A DNA stretch of 64,000 bases from contig JBHGNT010000018.1 of the NCBI GenBank assembly GCA_043228905.1, forward strand, positions 7,626,001 through 7,690,000. The letters are read 5' to 3'. The translations under genes were made by a program, and so were the position numbers. The DNA comes from Azolla caroliniana (Eukaryota; Polypodiophyta). Position 1 is the first letter of the stretch. Each line of letters starts with the position of its first letter. The notes below the pieces were generated by a model. That model ran no database searches. It was given only the letters and a program-made list of their open reading frames with translations, and was not told where the DNA came from. Shown here piece by piece: positions 21,331 to 32,404 of this stretch.

Positions 21331-21993
21331 CTACTTGTAGAGACAAGAAGCAAATTTACTTGTCTATTTTCTCCACTCATCAAGGAGAGTTGTATTGCAA
21401 TCCCCCAAACATACTGCAACAGTGCAATAGGCATATGAAAAACAAGTGATATGATATGTATGTTGGCATGCTCATAGGTGTACCAACATAGTAGAAGTTA
21501 TGTCCTCTATGGCTAAGCCACAAGCGATGCAACATGCTTGAATAGTCAATCTATTGTTGCCTGGTTCTGCTACTTTTGGTAAGGGAGCAAGAATGTTGAG
21601 GTTGAATTGTTGTCTACACCTTACCATCCCCTCCACAAATTCTAGTTGCTTCTTAAGGCAACTAACTACCTGTTCTTGATTTGTGTATTGTTCTTAGAAT
21701 GCAACCAAAATTTTTACCAATTTATCATTCCTTGAATGAGGAAGAATGAACAACAAGAAACTGGAGTCATTAACTTGGAGGTTCTCACATCGTTATCCGC
21801 GATAGGACTAACACCTAGAAGATCCAGTTTCATTGTAAGAACCTGAATCTCCATTTGTAGCTATATTTTCCACTCGGGATCCAATAGCCCCTTAGTATCG
21901 ACCTCATGTTGAGCAACCTAATCTAGATAATGCGTCACTGAGCACATTTTCATGTACAATTTATTTATAACATATTAGCAAAATAATAACTAC
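21331..21993 (-). other. T-A element, region between exon and array
   Basis: AT-rich sequence without an ORF longer than about 60 codons and with no motif I recognise. It presumably holds further damaged exon or intron sequence of the T-A gene. Confidence 0.3.
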
Positions 21994-22677
21994 CTAAATC
22001 TTGTTTCTAATTGTTTTCACTGCCAACATGACCTTGCTTTCCATGATAATAGCCAAAGTTGCTTTCTCTAAGGTAGACTTTGTTGCTTCCAATGTCTCAT
22101 AGGCTTCATGAACATTTTTCAACATATCACTAATCGATGTCTCATCTGTATCATTGACATTTGCGATCTTGGTGTTTTTGTGTGGTGTCTCATTGTGGTT
22201 TTGCTTAGAGTTAGTAGTTGCATCATCAACTGCCATGCTCTAGAATCGTGCGATATTCTATTGTAGGTTCCCCATCTTTTGGCATCATTCTATCAACGCC
22301 TCACTTGCAAGAGCCCATGCTATCTTGTACATTTTAGGATTAGTTGCTTCCTTCACTGTTTCGCAATACTCATAAGCAAAGGCTTTGGCGAATACAACAG
22401 ACAATTCGTTGTTGACCAGGATCTCTTCATGTACTTTTTGGTGGAGCCTCATGTAGGCGTTATACAACTCTAGTCGTACATGCTTCAGCTTCACTTTTAA
22501 CCTTTCATTCTAGTCACTTTATAGATTGACAACTAGTCTATATCACTAATCAATTTATTTGTTAGCACAATAGGGTCAATACCCTCTAGTGACAGACCAT
22601 ATAGGTGGTTGAAGTCCTCCTTTGTCTTGCAAAACTTGCCGAAGTTTAGCACCCTAGGAAAGGGAGGAAAGAGCCAC
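21994..22677 (-). pseudogene. T-A transposon gene, central exon region
   Basis: A possible acceptor TTATTTCAG ends at 22678. The following sequence encodes FPRVLNFGKFCKTKEDFNHL, then (22494-22285) a helical stretch with LVNNELSVVFAKAFAYEYC, and (22236-21994) AVDDATTNSKQNHN followed by a coiled coil ending VKTIRNKI. The T-C exon at 62753-63058 is clearly homologous (VNNELSVSFARAFAYVYC, VVDDAIADSQQ, LISYMLKNV), and it shows that the stops at about 22280-22240 in T-A are secondary damage. I do not recognise the family. A structural or accessory transposon protein is as likely as a transposase. Confidence 0.55.
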
Positions 22678-22839
22678 CTGAAATAAAAAATCAATATATG
22701 TTACCTCTACTGGGACATGTGTATTTAGAATCATAATTAGTAGGGAAGAATAAAAAATAAAAAATCAGGGACATGCATCAAAATCCAAAATCAAGGTTGG
22801 TGGAAATTTACAAACAAACATACATTGTAATCAGAAATG

Positions 22840-23260
22840 GGTATTGATGCAAAATTTCAACCCTCATCAGAAATTTGTACCATATCAACCCTAATAAAAA
22901 ATGTGTATGAAATCAACCCTAAAATAGAGATTTTCTAATCAGAAATGTGTACCAAATCAACCCTAATCAGAATATTTCAACCCTAATCAGATAATGTGTA
23001 TGAAATCAACCCTAAAATATAGATTTTCTAATTAGAAATGTGTATGAAATCAACCCTAATCATAATTTTTCACAATCTACTTCTATGTACGTCAAGCCCT
23101 AATCATAAATTTTCAACCATACTCAGAAATGTGTATGAAATCAACCGTAATAAGAAATATGTATCAAATCAACCCTAATCAAAAATTTTGACAATCAGAT
23201 TCTATGAATCCTAAATCCTAATCTGATTTTCGCGACATCCGAAATCAGAAATTTTAACAA
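22840..23260. repeat. Degenerate minisatellite with CCCTAA/GAAATGTGTATG units
   Basis: Irregular copies of a ~30-45-bp unit containing AGAAATGTGTATGAAATCAA and AACCCTAATC. It lies between the exon-1-like region and the central exon region of T-A, so probably in an intron. CCCTAA also occurs in telomere repeats, but here it is spaced and not a perfect heptamer array. Confidence 0.6.
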
Positions 23261-23421
23261 TCAGAAACACACCTGCTAGACCCTGATTTTCGTGACATCC
23301 TGGTCTGTGACTCAATGACTTCACTCTAATCGTTTACAGTAAAAGACAGTGATGCAAGACTGTTACAATAAAAGAAAAAAATAAGATATATAAAAGCATG
23401 TAATGTGTAGTTGATGCATAC

Positions 23422-23532
23422 CTTGACGAGAAGAGAACTGGTGGTGCTGGTGGTCTGAAGGTGGAATGTCGATATTTGAGATTTTGTGTTGTTGTGGGAG
23501 CTTCGTTTGTGTTCGTGATAAGAGTGATCCAT
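23422..23532 (-). CDS. T-A transposon gene, putative first exon
   Basis: ATG at 23530-23532 opens a 37-codon stretch (MDHSYHEHKRSSHNN...) rich in His, Ser and Thr, ending at an AAG|GTATGC donor-like site (23420-23422). It sits about 280 bp inside the element terminus, where a transposon gene would start. The call rests on position and splice signal alone. Without RNA evidence the exon is tentative, and the phase to the next exon was not resolved. Confidence 0.3.
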
Positions 23533-23579
23533 TTGTTTGAATTTCGAACTAAACCTCAAGATTAACAGGACTTTGGTGA

Positions 23580-23830
23580 CATTAAAGTTAAGTATAGGTG
23601 ATGACACTGTTCCACATGTTCCACTAGGTCAAAAACCCAAGTTCAAATTTTTTAGTATTCCTATATTACCTATTCACCATAATAAATGACATGCATTTAA
23701 TTAATAAAGCAATACAATTTCGTAGATGGTCTAGAAGATTTGCCCACTAAAATCTAGCTAAATAAACAGCTAAATAGTTGTGCCCATTTTAGCTACATGT
23801 TAGCTATAATAGTGTTTCCATTCTCATGCT
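23580..23830 (-). repeat. T-A terminal region
   Basis: On the minus strand it reads GAATGGAAA CACTA TTATAGCTAACATG and matches T-B at 47765-47985 over about 220 bp (both include TTTAGCT repeats, GGAATACT, and TAGTGGAAC). This defines one end of the T family. CACTA at the edge followed by short repeated motifs is the layout of CACTA/En-Spm transposons. However, homology begins about 15 bp outside CACTA (GCATGRGAATGGAAA), so the true terminus could be elsewhere. Confidence 0.55.
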
Positions 23831-23831
23831 T

Positions 23832-24440
23832 TCACCCTCTACTACTCCAAGATCCTTCTTTGGGAACTTGTCTTTTATTGAGTGATAACTTGTTACATTC
23901 ATTTGTAGGAGTTTGAGGCAATGGGAAAATCATATACATATATACCAATGATAACAAAATTGGTTTCTTCCTTCCTAATGTATAAAATTGGCTCGACTTG
24001 AAGACGTCTAAATCCAATAGCTTCAAGATAGGTGTGAAGTTTGTGGTGCGACTAATGAGGGATTGTTGAGCTTACAAAGTATGGATGTTGTTCCGTGTAT
24101 ATTTCTTTGTCAAGGTCACCATGCAAGAAGGTAGTCTTGATGTAAATATCATGAAGCTTGAGATTTAGACTTGCAGTGATGCTAAACATCAAACCCATCG
24201 GAACCATCTAGAAAGTTGGTGCAAATGTATCTTTATAATCAACTCCATGGATTTGGGTAAATCCCCTTGTACCCAAGAGTGCCTTCAATCTATCTAGATT
24301 TCCATTTGTGTCAAATTTCTTTGTGAGTACGCATTTGCACGATAAAACATTCTCACCACTAGGTAGGGGCACTAAACTCCATATCTCATTCTTTTCTAGT
24401 GCTTTGATTTTTGCTTGCACGGTTGTTTGCCATTGACGTT
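23832..24440 (-). pseudogene. Copia-2 reverse transcriptase
   Basis: 24420-24208 gives the RT start (EIWSLVPLPSGENVLSCKCV, GFTQIHGVDYKDTFAPTF). The later part (about 24020-23860) reads LEAIGFRR...EPILYIRKEETNFVIIGIYVYDFPIAS, so the usual YVDD is YVYD and the catalytic Asp pair is damaged. Several frame breaks lie between. Confidence 0.75.
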
Positions 24441-25577
24441 ATTTGGGGCTTTGTAATGTTTCTTTGCCAAATGGGTGGATGTTGTCAAAAGGGGCGAGTG
24501 CTTCATAATTTTGAGTATACTCGGTTTCTTCATCTAAATCCACCATTAATGCATCTATAAGATTAGTTATCTCATAAATGTCATTTAGGGATCAATATTT
24601 CTTTTTCTTTATAGGTACAAGGATTGCTATTTTTCAATTAGAGTTGTGTCACCTTGAGAGATATCTTTTGAATGTTTGGTTTGGGGAATTTAAAAAAATG
24701 GAATGTGAAAGGGTAGAGTTTGAAAAGTGGGGCAGAAAACAAAATTTTTAGTTGGGGTTTGTCAAAAATTGGTGGCAATGAGAAGCTATAAGGCTGGTTG
24801 TTTATGCTTGGAGTGAGAGGATCATTTATTTTCATTTTCTCTTAGCTCCACCATGCCACCACCACCATTGTCGTCGTTGTGATGTGCCACCTCCATGTTG
24901 CCTTCTATTACTATGCCACCACCAACTTTTGTAGCATCACCATCTACTTCCCCACATTGCCACTTGCTATACTTGTGAATGTAAGCTTGGTATTTCTATT
25001 TTCACTCACATTTTATAGTTTCTTGATTGTCATGATTTTATGTACACTATTCCTCTCCTTTTCTTCTTCGATTGTAGGGCTTCACTCATTTTGTTGACAT
25101 GCTCCTTGCAATATTGGTGATTATTCATATATTGTATAATGCGAATATTTTGTAAGTTTGGGGATATTTTGAGGATAGTATTTGTTCATATAAAGTGACA
25201 GATACACTATTTATAAATTTATAATTTTCTGGGTTAAATAATTTATATCCCTTCATCCCATTGGATTTGGTATACCCTACTAATATACAACACCTTGGGA
25301 ATGACGTGACTTTAAGCAATTGTCCCAAATATATTTAATTGTTCAACAATAGGTTTTCTTCCAAACCATAAGAAAAATTATGTATCCAATCCAAATACCT
25401 TAAAGGAGATCAATTTTATAAATAACACGCTATAGAGATAACCAAAATTGGTTGTGTAGTCTGACCACTTGAAGCATGCTTCGACTTGCATCCAAAAACA
25501 TTTTATTCCTTTAGTATGCAACACCATTTTGTTGTGGGTTGTATGAAGTTGTAAACTCATGTCTTATGCCTTATGTC

Positions 25578-25787
25578 TTACAAATTCCTCGATTTGGTTG
25601 AACTATATTCTCTACCATTCTCTGTTCTAATTGTTTTGAATTTAGATGGAGATTGGTTTTTGACAAGTGCTTTGTTGTAGGTTTTGACGGCTTTGAAAAC
25701 ACCAACTTTACTCTTGATGAAGAAAATCATGGTGAGCCTTGTGAAGTCATCAATAAAAGTAATAAAATATCGATTACCAGTTATCAA
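25578..25787 (-). pseudogene. Copia-2 integrase fragment
   Basis: YFITFIDDFTRLTMIFFIKS followed by FKTIRTENGREYSS is the copia integrase core. The second catalytic position reads TENG where TDNG is normal. Neighbouring sequence on both sides (25800-26300) gives weak matches to the zinc domain (CEKCIYGKQSR-like) in broken frames. Confidence 0.75.
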
Positions 25788-26307
25788 AGTTATTTGAAAA
25801 GGCCTACATAGGTCGGAATGGATGATTTGGAGTGGCGTTTCGGTTTGATGAACATGGTGGGGGAACTTTTGTCTACTTTGTTTGCCGTAGATGCATTTTT
25901 CACAAATAGATAAATACAGAAATGGTTTATTTGGTACACCTACAACAAGTTTCTACGTTTGAATTTTCTTCATTCATTTTGGATATAGGTGGCTTAGCCT
26001 AGGATGCCATATCAAGGTTTGATCATCTTGTTGATGCTTGAAGCTATATGCTTCTACTGCGAATTTTCTATAATCTTTAATGGGTATAATTTTCCCATCT
26101 TCGGACGTGTTGTTTTAATTATCTCTAATGTGGGTAACTTACAAGAAATTATAGTGCAATTGTAATGAAGTTCTACTGTTGTTCCATTTGATGTAACTTC
26201 AGTTATAGATTTTAAATCCTTTGCTAACTCCGAGACAAATTAAACATTTAAGATGGTAAATTTAGATTTATTATGGATTGATAGATAAATGGTACCCTTT
26301 CCAAGTG

Positions 26308-26974
26308 CTAATCTGGTTCCATTATCTCCGAAATGTATCTCAAGTGGGTGATGAAGTGGATTGTAATAATGTAACCATTCTCCACTCCGGTGCCAAAGTA
26401 CCATAGTCTTTCCAAGATTAAATCAAGTTTCATATCTTCATCACTTTTATGACATGCTGATAATTCTTGCTCGAAGGCTACTAATTCTTCCTCTAAGGCT
26501 AACTTCCATTTCCAATCCGACAAGGTGTCTCAAAGTGTTGATCTTCGTTGTTTTGACTGAGGGTTTGTGGCATTCTTTCAATGTACCCCATAGTTCTTTT
26601 GATGTTTTTAGTTCTATTACTAAATTTATTTGCTCATCAGTTAGATGCATAACCAATTCCATGAGTGCGTCAATATCTTTATTTGTCCATTCTATCAATT
26701 CTAGGATGGTTGTATGTTTGGTATTATACCGCTCACAATGTCGATTCATTGTGCTCTTTCGAGGATTAGGCTCATCCTTAATTTCCACATTCTATAGTTC
26801 TTGTTGTTGAGTTTTTCCATGGTGTAATTTCTTGTCATTGACATTGTTTTGTGCATCAATATCTTTATTTTTCCATTCTATCAATTCTAGGATGGTTGTA
26901 TGTTTGGTATTATACCGTTCACAATGTCGATTCATTGTGCTCTTTCGAGGATTAGGCTCATCCTTAATTTCCAC
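26308..26974 (-). pseudogene. Copia-2 gag fragment
   Basis: Contains LMELVMHLTDEQINLVIELK and TSKELWGTLKECHKP, the LW..L segment of copia gag. The N-terminal region is duplicated (see the tandem repeat at 26669), which breaks the frame. Confidence 0.6.
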
Positions 26975-27040
26975 ATTCTATAGTTCTTGTTGTTGAGTTT
27001 CTCCATGGTTCTCCATGATGTAATTTCTTGTCATTGTCAT
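26669..27040 (-). repeat. 186-bp tandem duplication in Copia-2 gag
   Basis: The segment beginning CAATATCTTTATTTGTCC at 26671 recurs at 26857 with only a few differences, a period of 186 bp. The second unit has an additional ~10-bp TTCTCCATGA near its end. Confidence 0.8.
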
Positions 27041-27142
27041 TGTTTTGTTTTTGAACTTGTGTTGGAATCCATCTTCGCAAATCTTTCAGGTCGATATTCT
27101 TGATGGTTGTGCTTTCATTCCTAGGAGAAGGTTTTGATACCA

Positions 27143-27354
27143 TGTATGTGTCACATTTTTATAGGTGGAAGAGATCATAGGGAAGTTTGTAGTGGGAATG
27201 TTCATCGTGATCAAATCTCACAGGAATGTGTTGTAAACATCATTGTGAACAAGAGTCACAACAATAGGTTTTTATTTATTCTTATTTTTATTTATTTATG
27301 ATATATTTGTATTTATATTAATGTCTAGTATTTCTAGTATTTAATATTTTAACA
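27143..27354 (-). repeat. Copia-2 putative 5' LTR
   Basis: TGTATGTGTCACA...ATATTTTAACA, about 212 bp, directly next to the primer site TGGTATCAAAACC (minus strand, ending at 27142). The partner LTR is absent, so the outer boundary is inferred from the TG...CA ends. Confidence 0.5.
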
Positions 27355-29011
27355 TGCCCGATCCTCGATTCTCACCCATTTAAACAATGCCTTGGAAATA
27401 ACGGCATGAACTAGTGTTGCAAAGTTGGCTAGGACCTAACAAAACATGAGGTTGTGCCACCATATCTACAAGGAAATCAAGGAAGGCCTTCCATGTTTGA
27501 TGGTGCCATTGCGTTGAGTAGGGTGTTAACTATTGGCCCATGCATACTTATAGCTTGTAAATCTTTTACGGAACAGCGATTGGGCTCACTAGTGTTTGAC
27601 AACATTGAGATCTTCCTTTTACCTAATATTCCTAGAGTAAGGCATGCCTACAACCCAACTATTTTAATGCATGATTGTAACTTGGCTATTGTATTGTTCC
27701 ATCTCCATCTCTAGTACGAAGTTGAAGTTGGTATGAACTCCAAGATCATGCACAACAATCTATACTACATGTGGATCTGTTTGATTAAACACCCAATGCT
27801 AAGACTTGGGAGCTCACAGAGAATTTAGTAAATGGTCATCTTTGGCGTCCTAATAAGCTAGAGCTAAGTCCTAGTTTGTGCGTTGCAGCATTTCGAAATC
27901 ATCATTGGGGAGGGGAATGGTGACATGAGGATATAGAATGTCATAGATTGATAGGGGAAAAAAGCTCATGCAGTCCTCTATGTGCAGTTGAAACCTTAGA
28001 AGCTATATTATGATACCCTATAACATAATTATTTTAATGTGTCACAAGTAGTGTTGTACATCTTCACATTACCATAGGCCAGAGTGTGATGCATATGCGA
28101 TCAACAACTAGAAAGCATGCAAAATAGCTAAATGACAAGCATGTATTATGGATGGGTGGCAAGCATGCATAATACTATGGAGGTACTATATATAGGGGAG
28201 ATCACCATATTGTCAAAACCATTCATGGTAAATGTCAGTCCTCAACATATAAACTTGTAATCTCATAAGTTTTTTTCTTCTTTTGTTCCTTTTCATGAGA
28301 TGCATGGCATCCCATCATCCCATTATATTTTGGCTCATCTTTATTGGATGTATATAACCTAGGTATATATTAACAACCTCAATGGCTTACCCTCCAACCG
28401 AAATGTTGTCTCTCAATCATGCCAACTATCTAGGTCGTGTCCAAGAAAGATTAATATCTATCTCCAAAAATGTAATAAGCTCCCCGAATTGAAAGGCTCT
28501 CTTGTGCTCAAAATATTTTGTCATATAGGACAATATAATTATCTCCAAAATTTCAACCAAATCACTAATTTGGGACAATAAGTTTCATGATATTTGTGTA
28601 CTGATATTATGGTACAAAAGCAATCAAACAGGTGTATTAGGAATACTCAAAAACTTTTTGGTCTAGTGGTACAATTACCTCCTTTTTGTTCTCAACATAC
28701 TTCAATTAAAACAGAGGATGCGGTTTGGATAAAAAACAATCCGAATGAATTCGAAACCCTATCACAGCTTACAAGATTGAATTGCTTCTATAAACTCTGT
28801 TTTATAACTCAATACTCAAACTCTCGCTCGCTCTCTTTTTTCTATTGTATGCATATTGTTCTTGCAATGTCCTCTGCACCAGATTCTCTCTCCCTTTCTC
28901 ATATGCAACAAAATACTATATGATTCTAACAATCATTTGAATGTATTTTCCAAACTATCCAAAACAGGAACCTTATTTTCCTACCATAAATTATGGCATT
29001 ACATACAAGTA

Positions 29012-29049
<38 letters not shown>

Positions 29050-29376
29050 GTATTTAGTTATGTATAAATTTTTGTTCACCAAATGAGAGCCTCAATCACA
29101 TGACTGCTGAAGCTCACCATTACTGCACATTTCATAATGTAGATCTAGACATTTTAACACTCTAGGATAAGTTTTCATACCAATGTATGTGGATATGCTT
29201 CCTTACACATGTAGCATGTGAATCAAATGATGATGATATGACCAGTATATATAATAATCACACCATAACTTTGAGTTACACACAGAAATATATTATGCAG
29301 ATTAATGACATCTCCACTCCGAGCTCGATCAAGAATCCGCTCTTCATCATCGTTGACGAAATCATCATCATCATCA
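27355..29376. other. Intergenic stretch without recognised genes
   Basis: About 2 kb of AT-rich sequence downstream of the methyltransferase gene. It has short ORFs (for example 27454-27714 and 28594-28923, plus strand) with no recognisable domain and no transposon hallmarks I can see. A (TA)n microsatellite lies at about 29018-29045. The 3' UTR of the minus-strand gene should lie within the first few hundred bases below 29376. Confidence 0.5.
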
Positions 29377-29379
29377 TCA
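29362..29379 (-). repeat. (TGA)6 microsatellite forming tandem stop codons
   Basis: On the minus strand the coding frame of the methyltransferase ends AGA TGA and continues TGA for six consecutive in-frame codons (29379 down to 29362), followed by TTTCGTCAACG. Confidence 0.95.
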
Positions 29380-30750
29380 TCTAGAGAACGGCTTCTCTAG
29401 AAGAGCAGAGAGGTAGACCTCATGGAGATCGGCACCGCGGTCAAGCTTCGGTGCAATAGCCCATCTTCGTTTCTTGTAGCCAAGTTTGTGAAACAAAGGG
29501 AGATAGATCTCTTCCAGTTGATGCTCGATGCAAAAGAAGTGGTCTAGCCACAGGATGCCGCCCGGACGGAGCACTCGATCTATGTCAAAGAGAACGAATT
29601 CGAGTGTCGTGATTGGGATCCAGTTACTAAGCACATGCATCGAGTGAATGAGATCGAGCGTGTTGTCGAAGAACGGTAGGCGTTGTGCGATACTGAGGTA
29701 TAGCGGCACCACTCCTCGTAGGGCAATGAAGCTGTTGAAAGGTCCATTCAGATTGAGAGAGCTCGTGATAATGGTGACATTATGTTCCATCATTCTCACC
29801 GCGAAGCTCGCCGTGCCTCCCCCTATGTCTAGCCCCACCCGGATTGTCCCTTTCTTCATCGCCAACACCTCCTCGACCGAGTAGTCAAGATCCGTATCTT
29901 GCTGACTTCTTTCCGTCCACCGTAACCATTCCCGTCCATCCAGCTCGAAACAATCGATGCAATCCTCGAACACGCCTTTGTTCTTCCTGTCATTCAAGCA
30001 CTCGAAGCTCTTGCATGTGTAGGGTGTCCATAAGATGCTCTCATCTTTAGGCATCGTCCACATGCTCTCGGGTCGTGGATATGGCTCCTTGTATGACTTC
30101 GGAGCCTTTGCAAAACAGCGTCGTCTAGGTAATGGCTCACATCCATGAACCATGAGGGATTGGGCAAGCCCTTGATCATCCGGGCAAGGCCCACCGACCT
30201 CGTAATCCATATATTTAAGCAAATCTTCGATCACGAGCTCACATGAGTGGCCGATCGGTGACACCATCGTGGAACTCGCCAATCCCGAGCTCCATCCTAA
30301 TGGTAACTTCTTCTCTCCTATGTACTCATGCAGCTCCTCGCTCATCGTTTGTGCTTCACGCAAGCTGATGATTGTATTCGTAGAATCTTCGTCCTTCGGT
30401 GCCATGTGATTCTCATGAGATTCTGATGGGGTGTCGGGCGTTGAGCGCAATGTACCGTTTTCAAGCAAGTTATGAGCGAGTTCGAGAGCAGCTTCGAGAT
30501 CTTGCCGGAGTTGGAAGACTTCGGATTGTGTCACTTGAAGCTCAGTCTCTGTGATGTTGAGCTCAGACAGCAAATTATTGAAACCAAAATGATTCGAAAG
30601 AGATGGAGAAGTTGAGCTGGATTCAAATGAAGTGGTTAAATGGAAGCCACTACTAGATTTCCAAGAGAAACCCACGTAGATAGAGATCAAATTGGAAGCA
30701 ACGAAAAGAAAAAGAGCTAGGATATAAGGCTTGGAATCAGTAGAAGCCAT
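29377..30750 (-). CDS. Methyltransferase-like type II membrane protein (At1g29790-like)
   Basis: An intact, intronless 457-residue protein. A short cytosolic N-terminus is followed by one membrane segment (about residues 8-27), a Ser-rich stretch, a coiled coil (about 60-98), and a Cys-containing middle region (CPDDQGLAQSLMVHGCEPLP). The C-terminal SAM-methyltransferase fold has motif I VGLDIGGGTASF at 305-316 and DRVLRPGGILWLDHF at 391-405. This arrangement matches the plant 'probable methyltransferase At1g29790' group, relatives of the Golgi pectin-methyltransferase-like (DUF248) proteins. By analogy it would sit in the Golgi membrane with its catalytic side in the lumen; the substrate is unknown. 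The ATG at 30750 is the first Met and directly precedes the membrane anchor. It is the only clear host gene here. The stop is the first of six tandem in-frame TGA codons. Confidence 0.9.
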   Translation of the reverse strand: MASTDSKPYILALFLFVASNLISIYVGFSWKSSSGFHLTTSFESSSTSPSLSNHFGFNNLLSELNITETELQVTQSEVFQLRQDLEAALELAHNLLENGTLRSTPDTPSESHENHMAPKDEDSTNTIISLREAQTMSEELHEYIGEKKLPLGWSSGLASSTMVSPIGHSCELVIEDLLKYMDYEVGGPCPDDQGLAQSLMVHGCEPLPRRRCFAKAPKSYKEPYPRPESMWTMPKDESILWTPYTCKSFECLNDRKNKGVFEDCIDCFELDGREWLRWTERSQQDTDLDYSVEEVLAMKKGTIRVGLDIGGGTASFAVRMMEHNVTIITSSLNLNGPFNSFIALRGVVPLYLSIAQRLPFFDNTLDLIHSMHVLSNWIPITTLEFVLFDIDRVLRPGGILWLDHFFCIEHQLEEIYLPLFHKLGYKKRRWAIAPKLDRGADLHEVYLSALLEKPFSR

Positions 30751-31683
30751 TAGATCAATAATGTAGATCTATAGTGTTGTCTATAAGAAAGAAAAGGTCC
30801 AATTAAATCATGAGTGGTCCAATGACTCGCTATAAAACATAGCTAATCAATCATTCTTCGCTATTGTGAAGGCAGAAGCTAGCTCTTCCTCAATTCCATT
30901 CATTACCTTCTCATCATGTGCATTATCATTCTAGCTATATTATGCATGTACATGCACGATTTATTCACCAAGGAACCACCATTATTTAATACCAAAGGCA
31001 TGTATAGATAACAACGAATGTAACACCACAATATAAAATAAATGTTTCTCAGCCTTAATTAATGGCTTCAAATCGGAAGCCCAATGTATGTAACGGATAG
31101 ACATGATTTGAACATGTAATGCCAAACCTTCTTAATTGCTTAAAAATCATTATGATCTAGGCATAATAAACATCATGTGTATTGCTCTTGCCATTTCTTT
31201 TGAAGCCCACGATGAAATCTCACCCTATGGTTAATTGCCACCTTGTAAATTTCCCATTTCCTAGTAGAACAACTTCTTGGAAACAGTCTTTGAGCTAGGA
31301 AACAGATTTTTGTATCATCGTTGCTTTAGATAAGTGTGAATCCAATCATAAATCATTGCATTCTCTTGGTCTAACAAGAGAGCATTCATGTTTTTCTTCA
31401 ATTTAAAACCAAAACAATCCCCCTTTCTTCTGTTTTTGAAAGTGTGTAACCATGTTTAGACATGAACATGCACACGTTTTGAAAATAATATTGTATTTTA
31501 AATCACCATGTCAAAACTGTAAAGGACATTATAACCATAGGGAAACAAATAAGTTGTAAAAAGCATTAATGGTTTTATTCAACCAATATATAACCCAAGG
31601 GTTAAAGTTGTAAAGTATATTTTGTATTGGACATGTCCACTTTATGGAATTAATGGATATTGTAAGTAGTGCTCTCTCTTCAT
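30751..31683 (-). promoter_or_regulatory. Upstream region of the methyltransferase gene
   Basis: About 930 bp between the start codon and the Copia-3 LTR, AT-rich and lacking ORFs or repeats I recognise. The promoter should lie here. A/T-rich tracts are abundant (for example around 30830), but I could not single out a TATA box with confidence. Confidence 0.4.
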
Positions 31684-32267
31684 TGTTAAGATTATTGGGA
31701 ATCCGGATTAGCTTCGACAACCAACACACTAATGACACACACAGTTGAAAAACAGAATATGACAGATTTTACGTGGAAAACCCAAATCGGGGAAAACTAT
31801 GGGACCCGCAAAACTTTCACTATGCTCAGAGTACAAGTGAGAACAACCTCTCTAGGCCTCACTAGAGGAATACAAATGCATCAAGGCAACAACCTTGGTA
31901 ATAGTCTTCACACGATTGGATGGAAGGAACAACAAGAAGACAAGAAAAACGCAGAACAAAATAGCCTCATACAGAGACGGACAGGAAAGTCGTTCTCCTG
32001 TTGTGAGGTGCGTGCTTCTTGACGATGCGAACAACCCCTCTTGAAATCTATGTCCCTTAGTCTACACAGTTCTAAAAACGCTCTCACACTCTCCTCTTGT
32101 TGCTTTTTTCCAGTCACACACCCTCTGTGTGTATATTTTTCCCTTCTTGCCTATCGTGGATATATACATACACAAATATATACATATATATAAATAAAGA
32201 TAAAAATTACTTTTGGCCATTAGCTAGCTCTCAGCTATGGGTTCCACTTGAGTCAAAAAACCCCACA
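31684..32267 (-). repeat. Copia-3 3' LTR
   Basis: In the sense direction it begins TGTGGGGTTTTTTGAC and ends AATAATCTTAACA. It contains the GGGTTTTCCACGTAAA motif shared with the LTRs at 47124-47494 and 58651-59086. The polypurine tract GAGATGGAGAGGGAGAAT lies directly upstream (32268-32285). The LTR end is only ~930 bp from the methyltransferase start codon. Confidence 0.7.
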
Positions 32268-32404
32268 ATTCTCCCTCTCCATCTCAAGTCGGGGCACAAC
32301 CATGTTTGGCTTTTGTTTGCAAGCTTCAAGCTTCTCTTGTGACAAACACTTTGTCATCATGTCTAAGCCATTCTCATTGGTATGAACCTTCTCAACATGT
32401 GCAT

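Larger units (their letters stand above)
23832..27354 (-). mobile_element. Copia-2: decayed Ty1/copia element
   Basis: Minus-strand remnant with 5' LTR (27143-27354), primer site, gag fragments, integrase core fragment and RT. It is cut in the RT by the T-A terminus at about 23830, so the 3' part is missing. Much of 24440-25570 and 25790-26300 is too degraded for continuous translation. Confidence 0.75.

Noticed and set aside
22840-23260. Interstitial telomere repeat (CCCTAA)
   Set aside because: CCCTAA occurs once per ~30-45-bp unit within a larger degenerate repeat; there is no run of CCCTAAA heptamers.
27454-27714. Possible small gene downstream of the methyltransferase
   Set aside because: 86 codons without domain, signal or homologue I recognise, in AT-rich DNA where such frames occur by chance.
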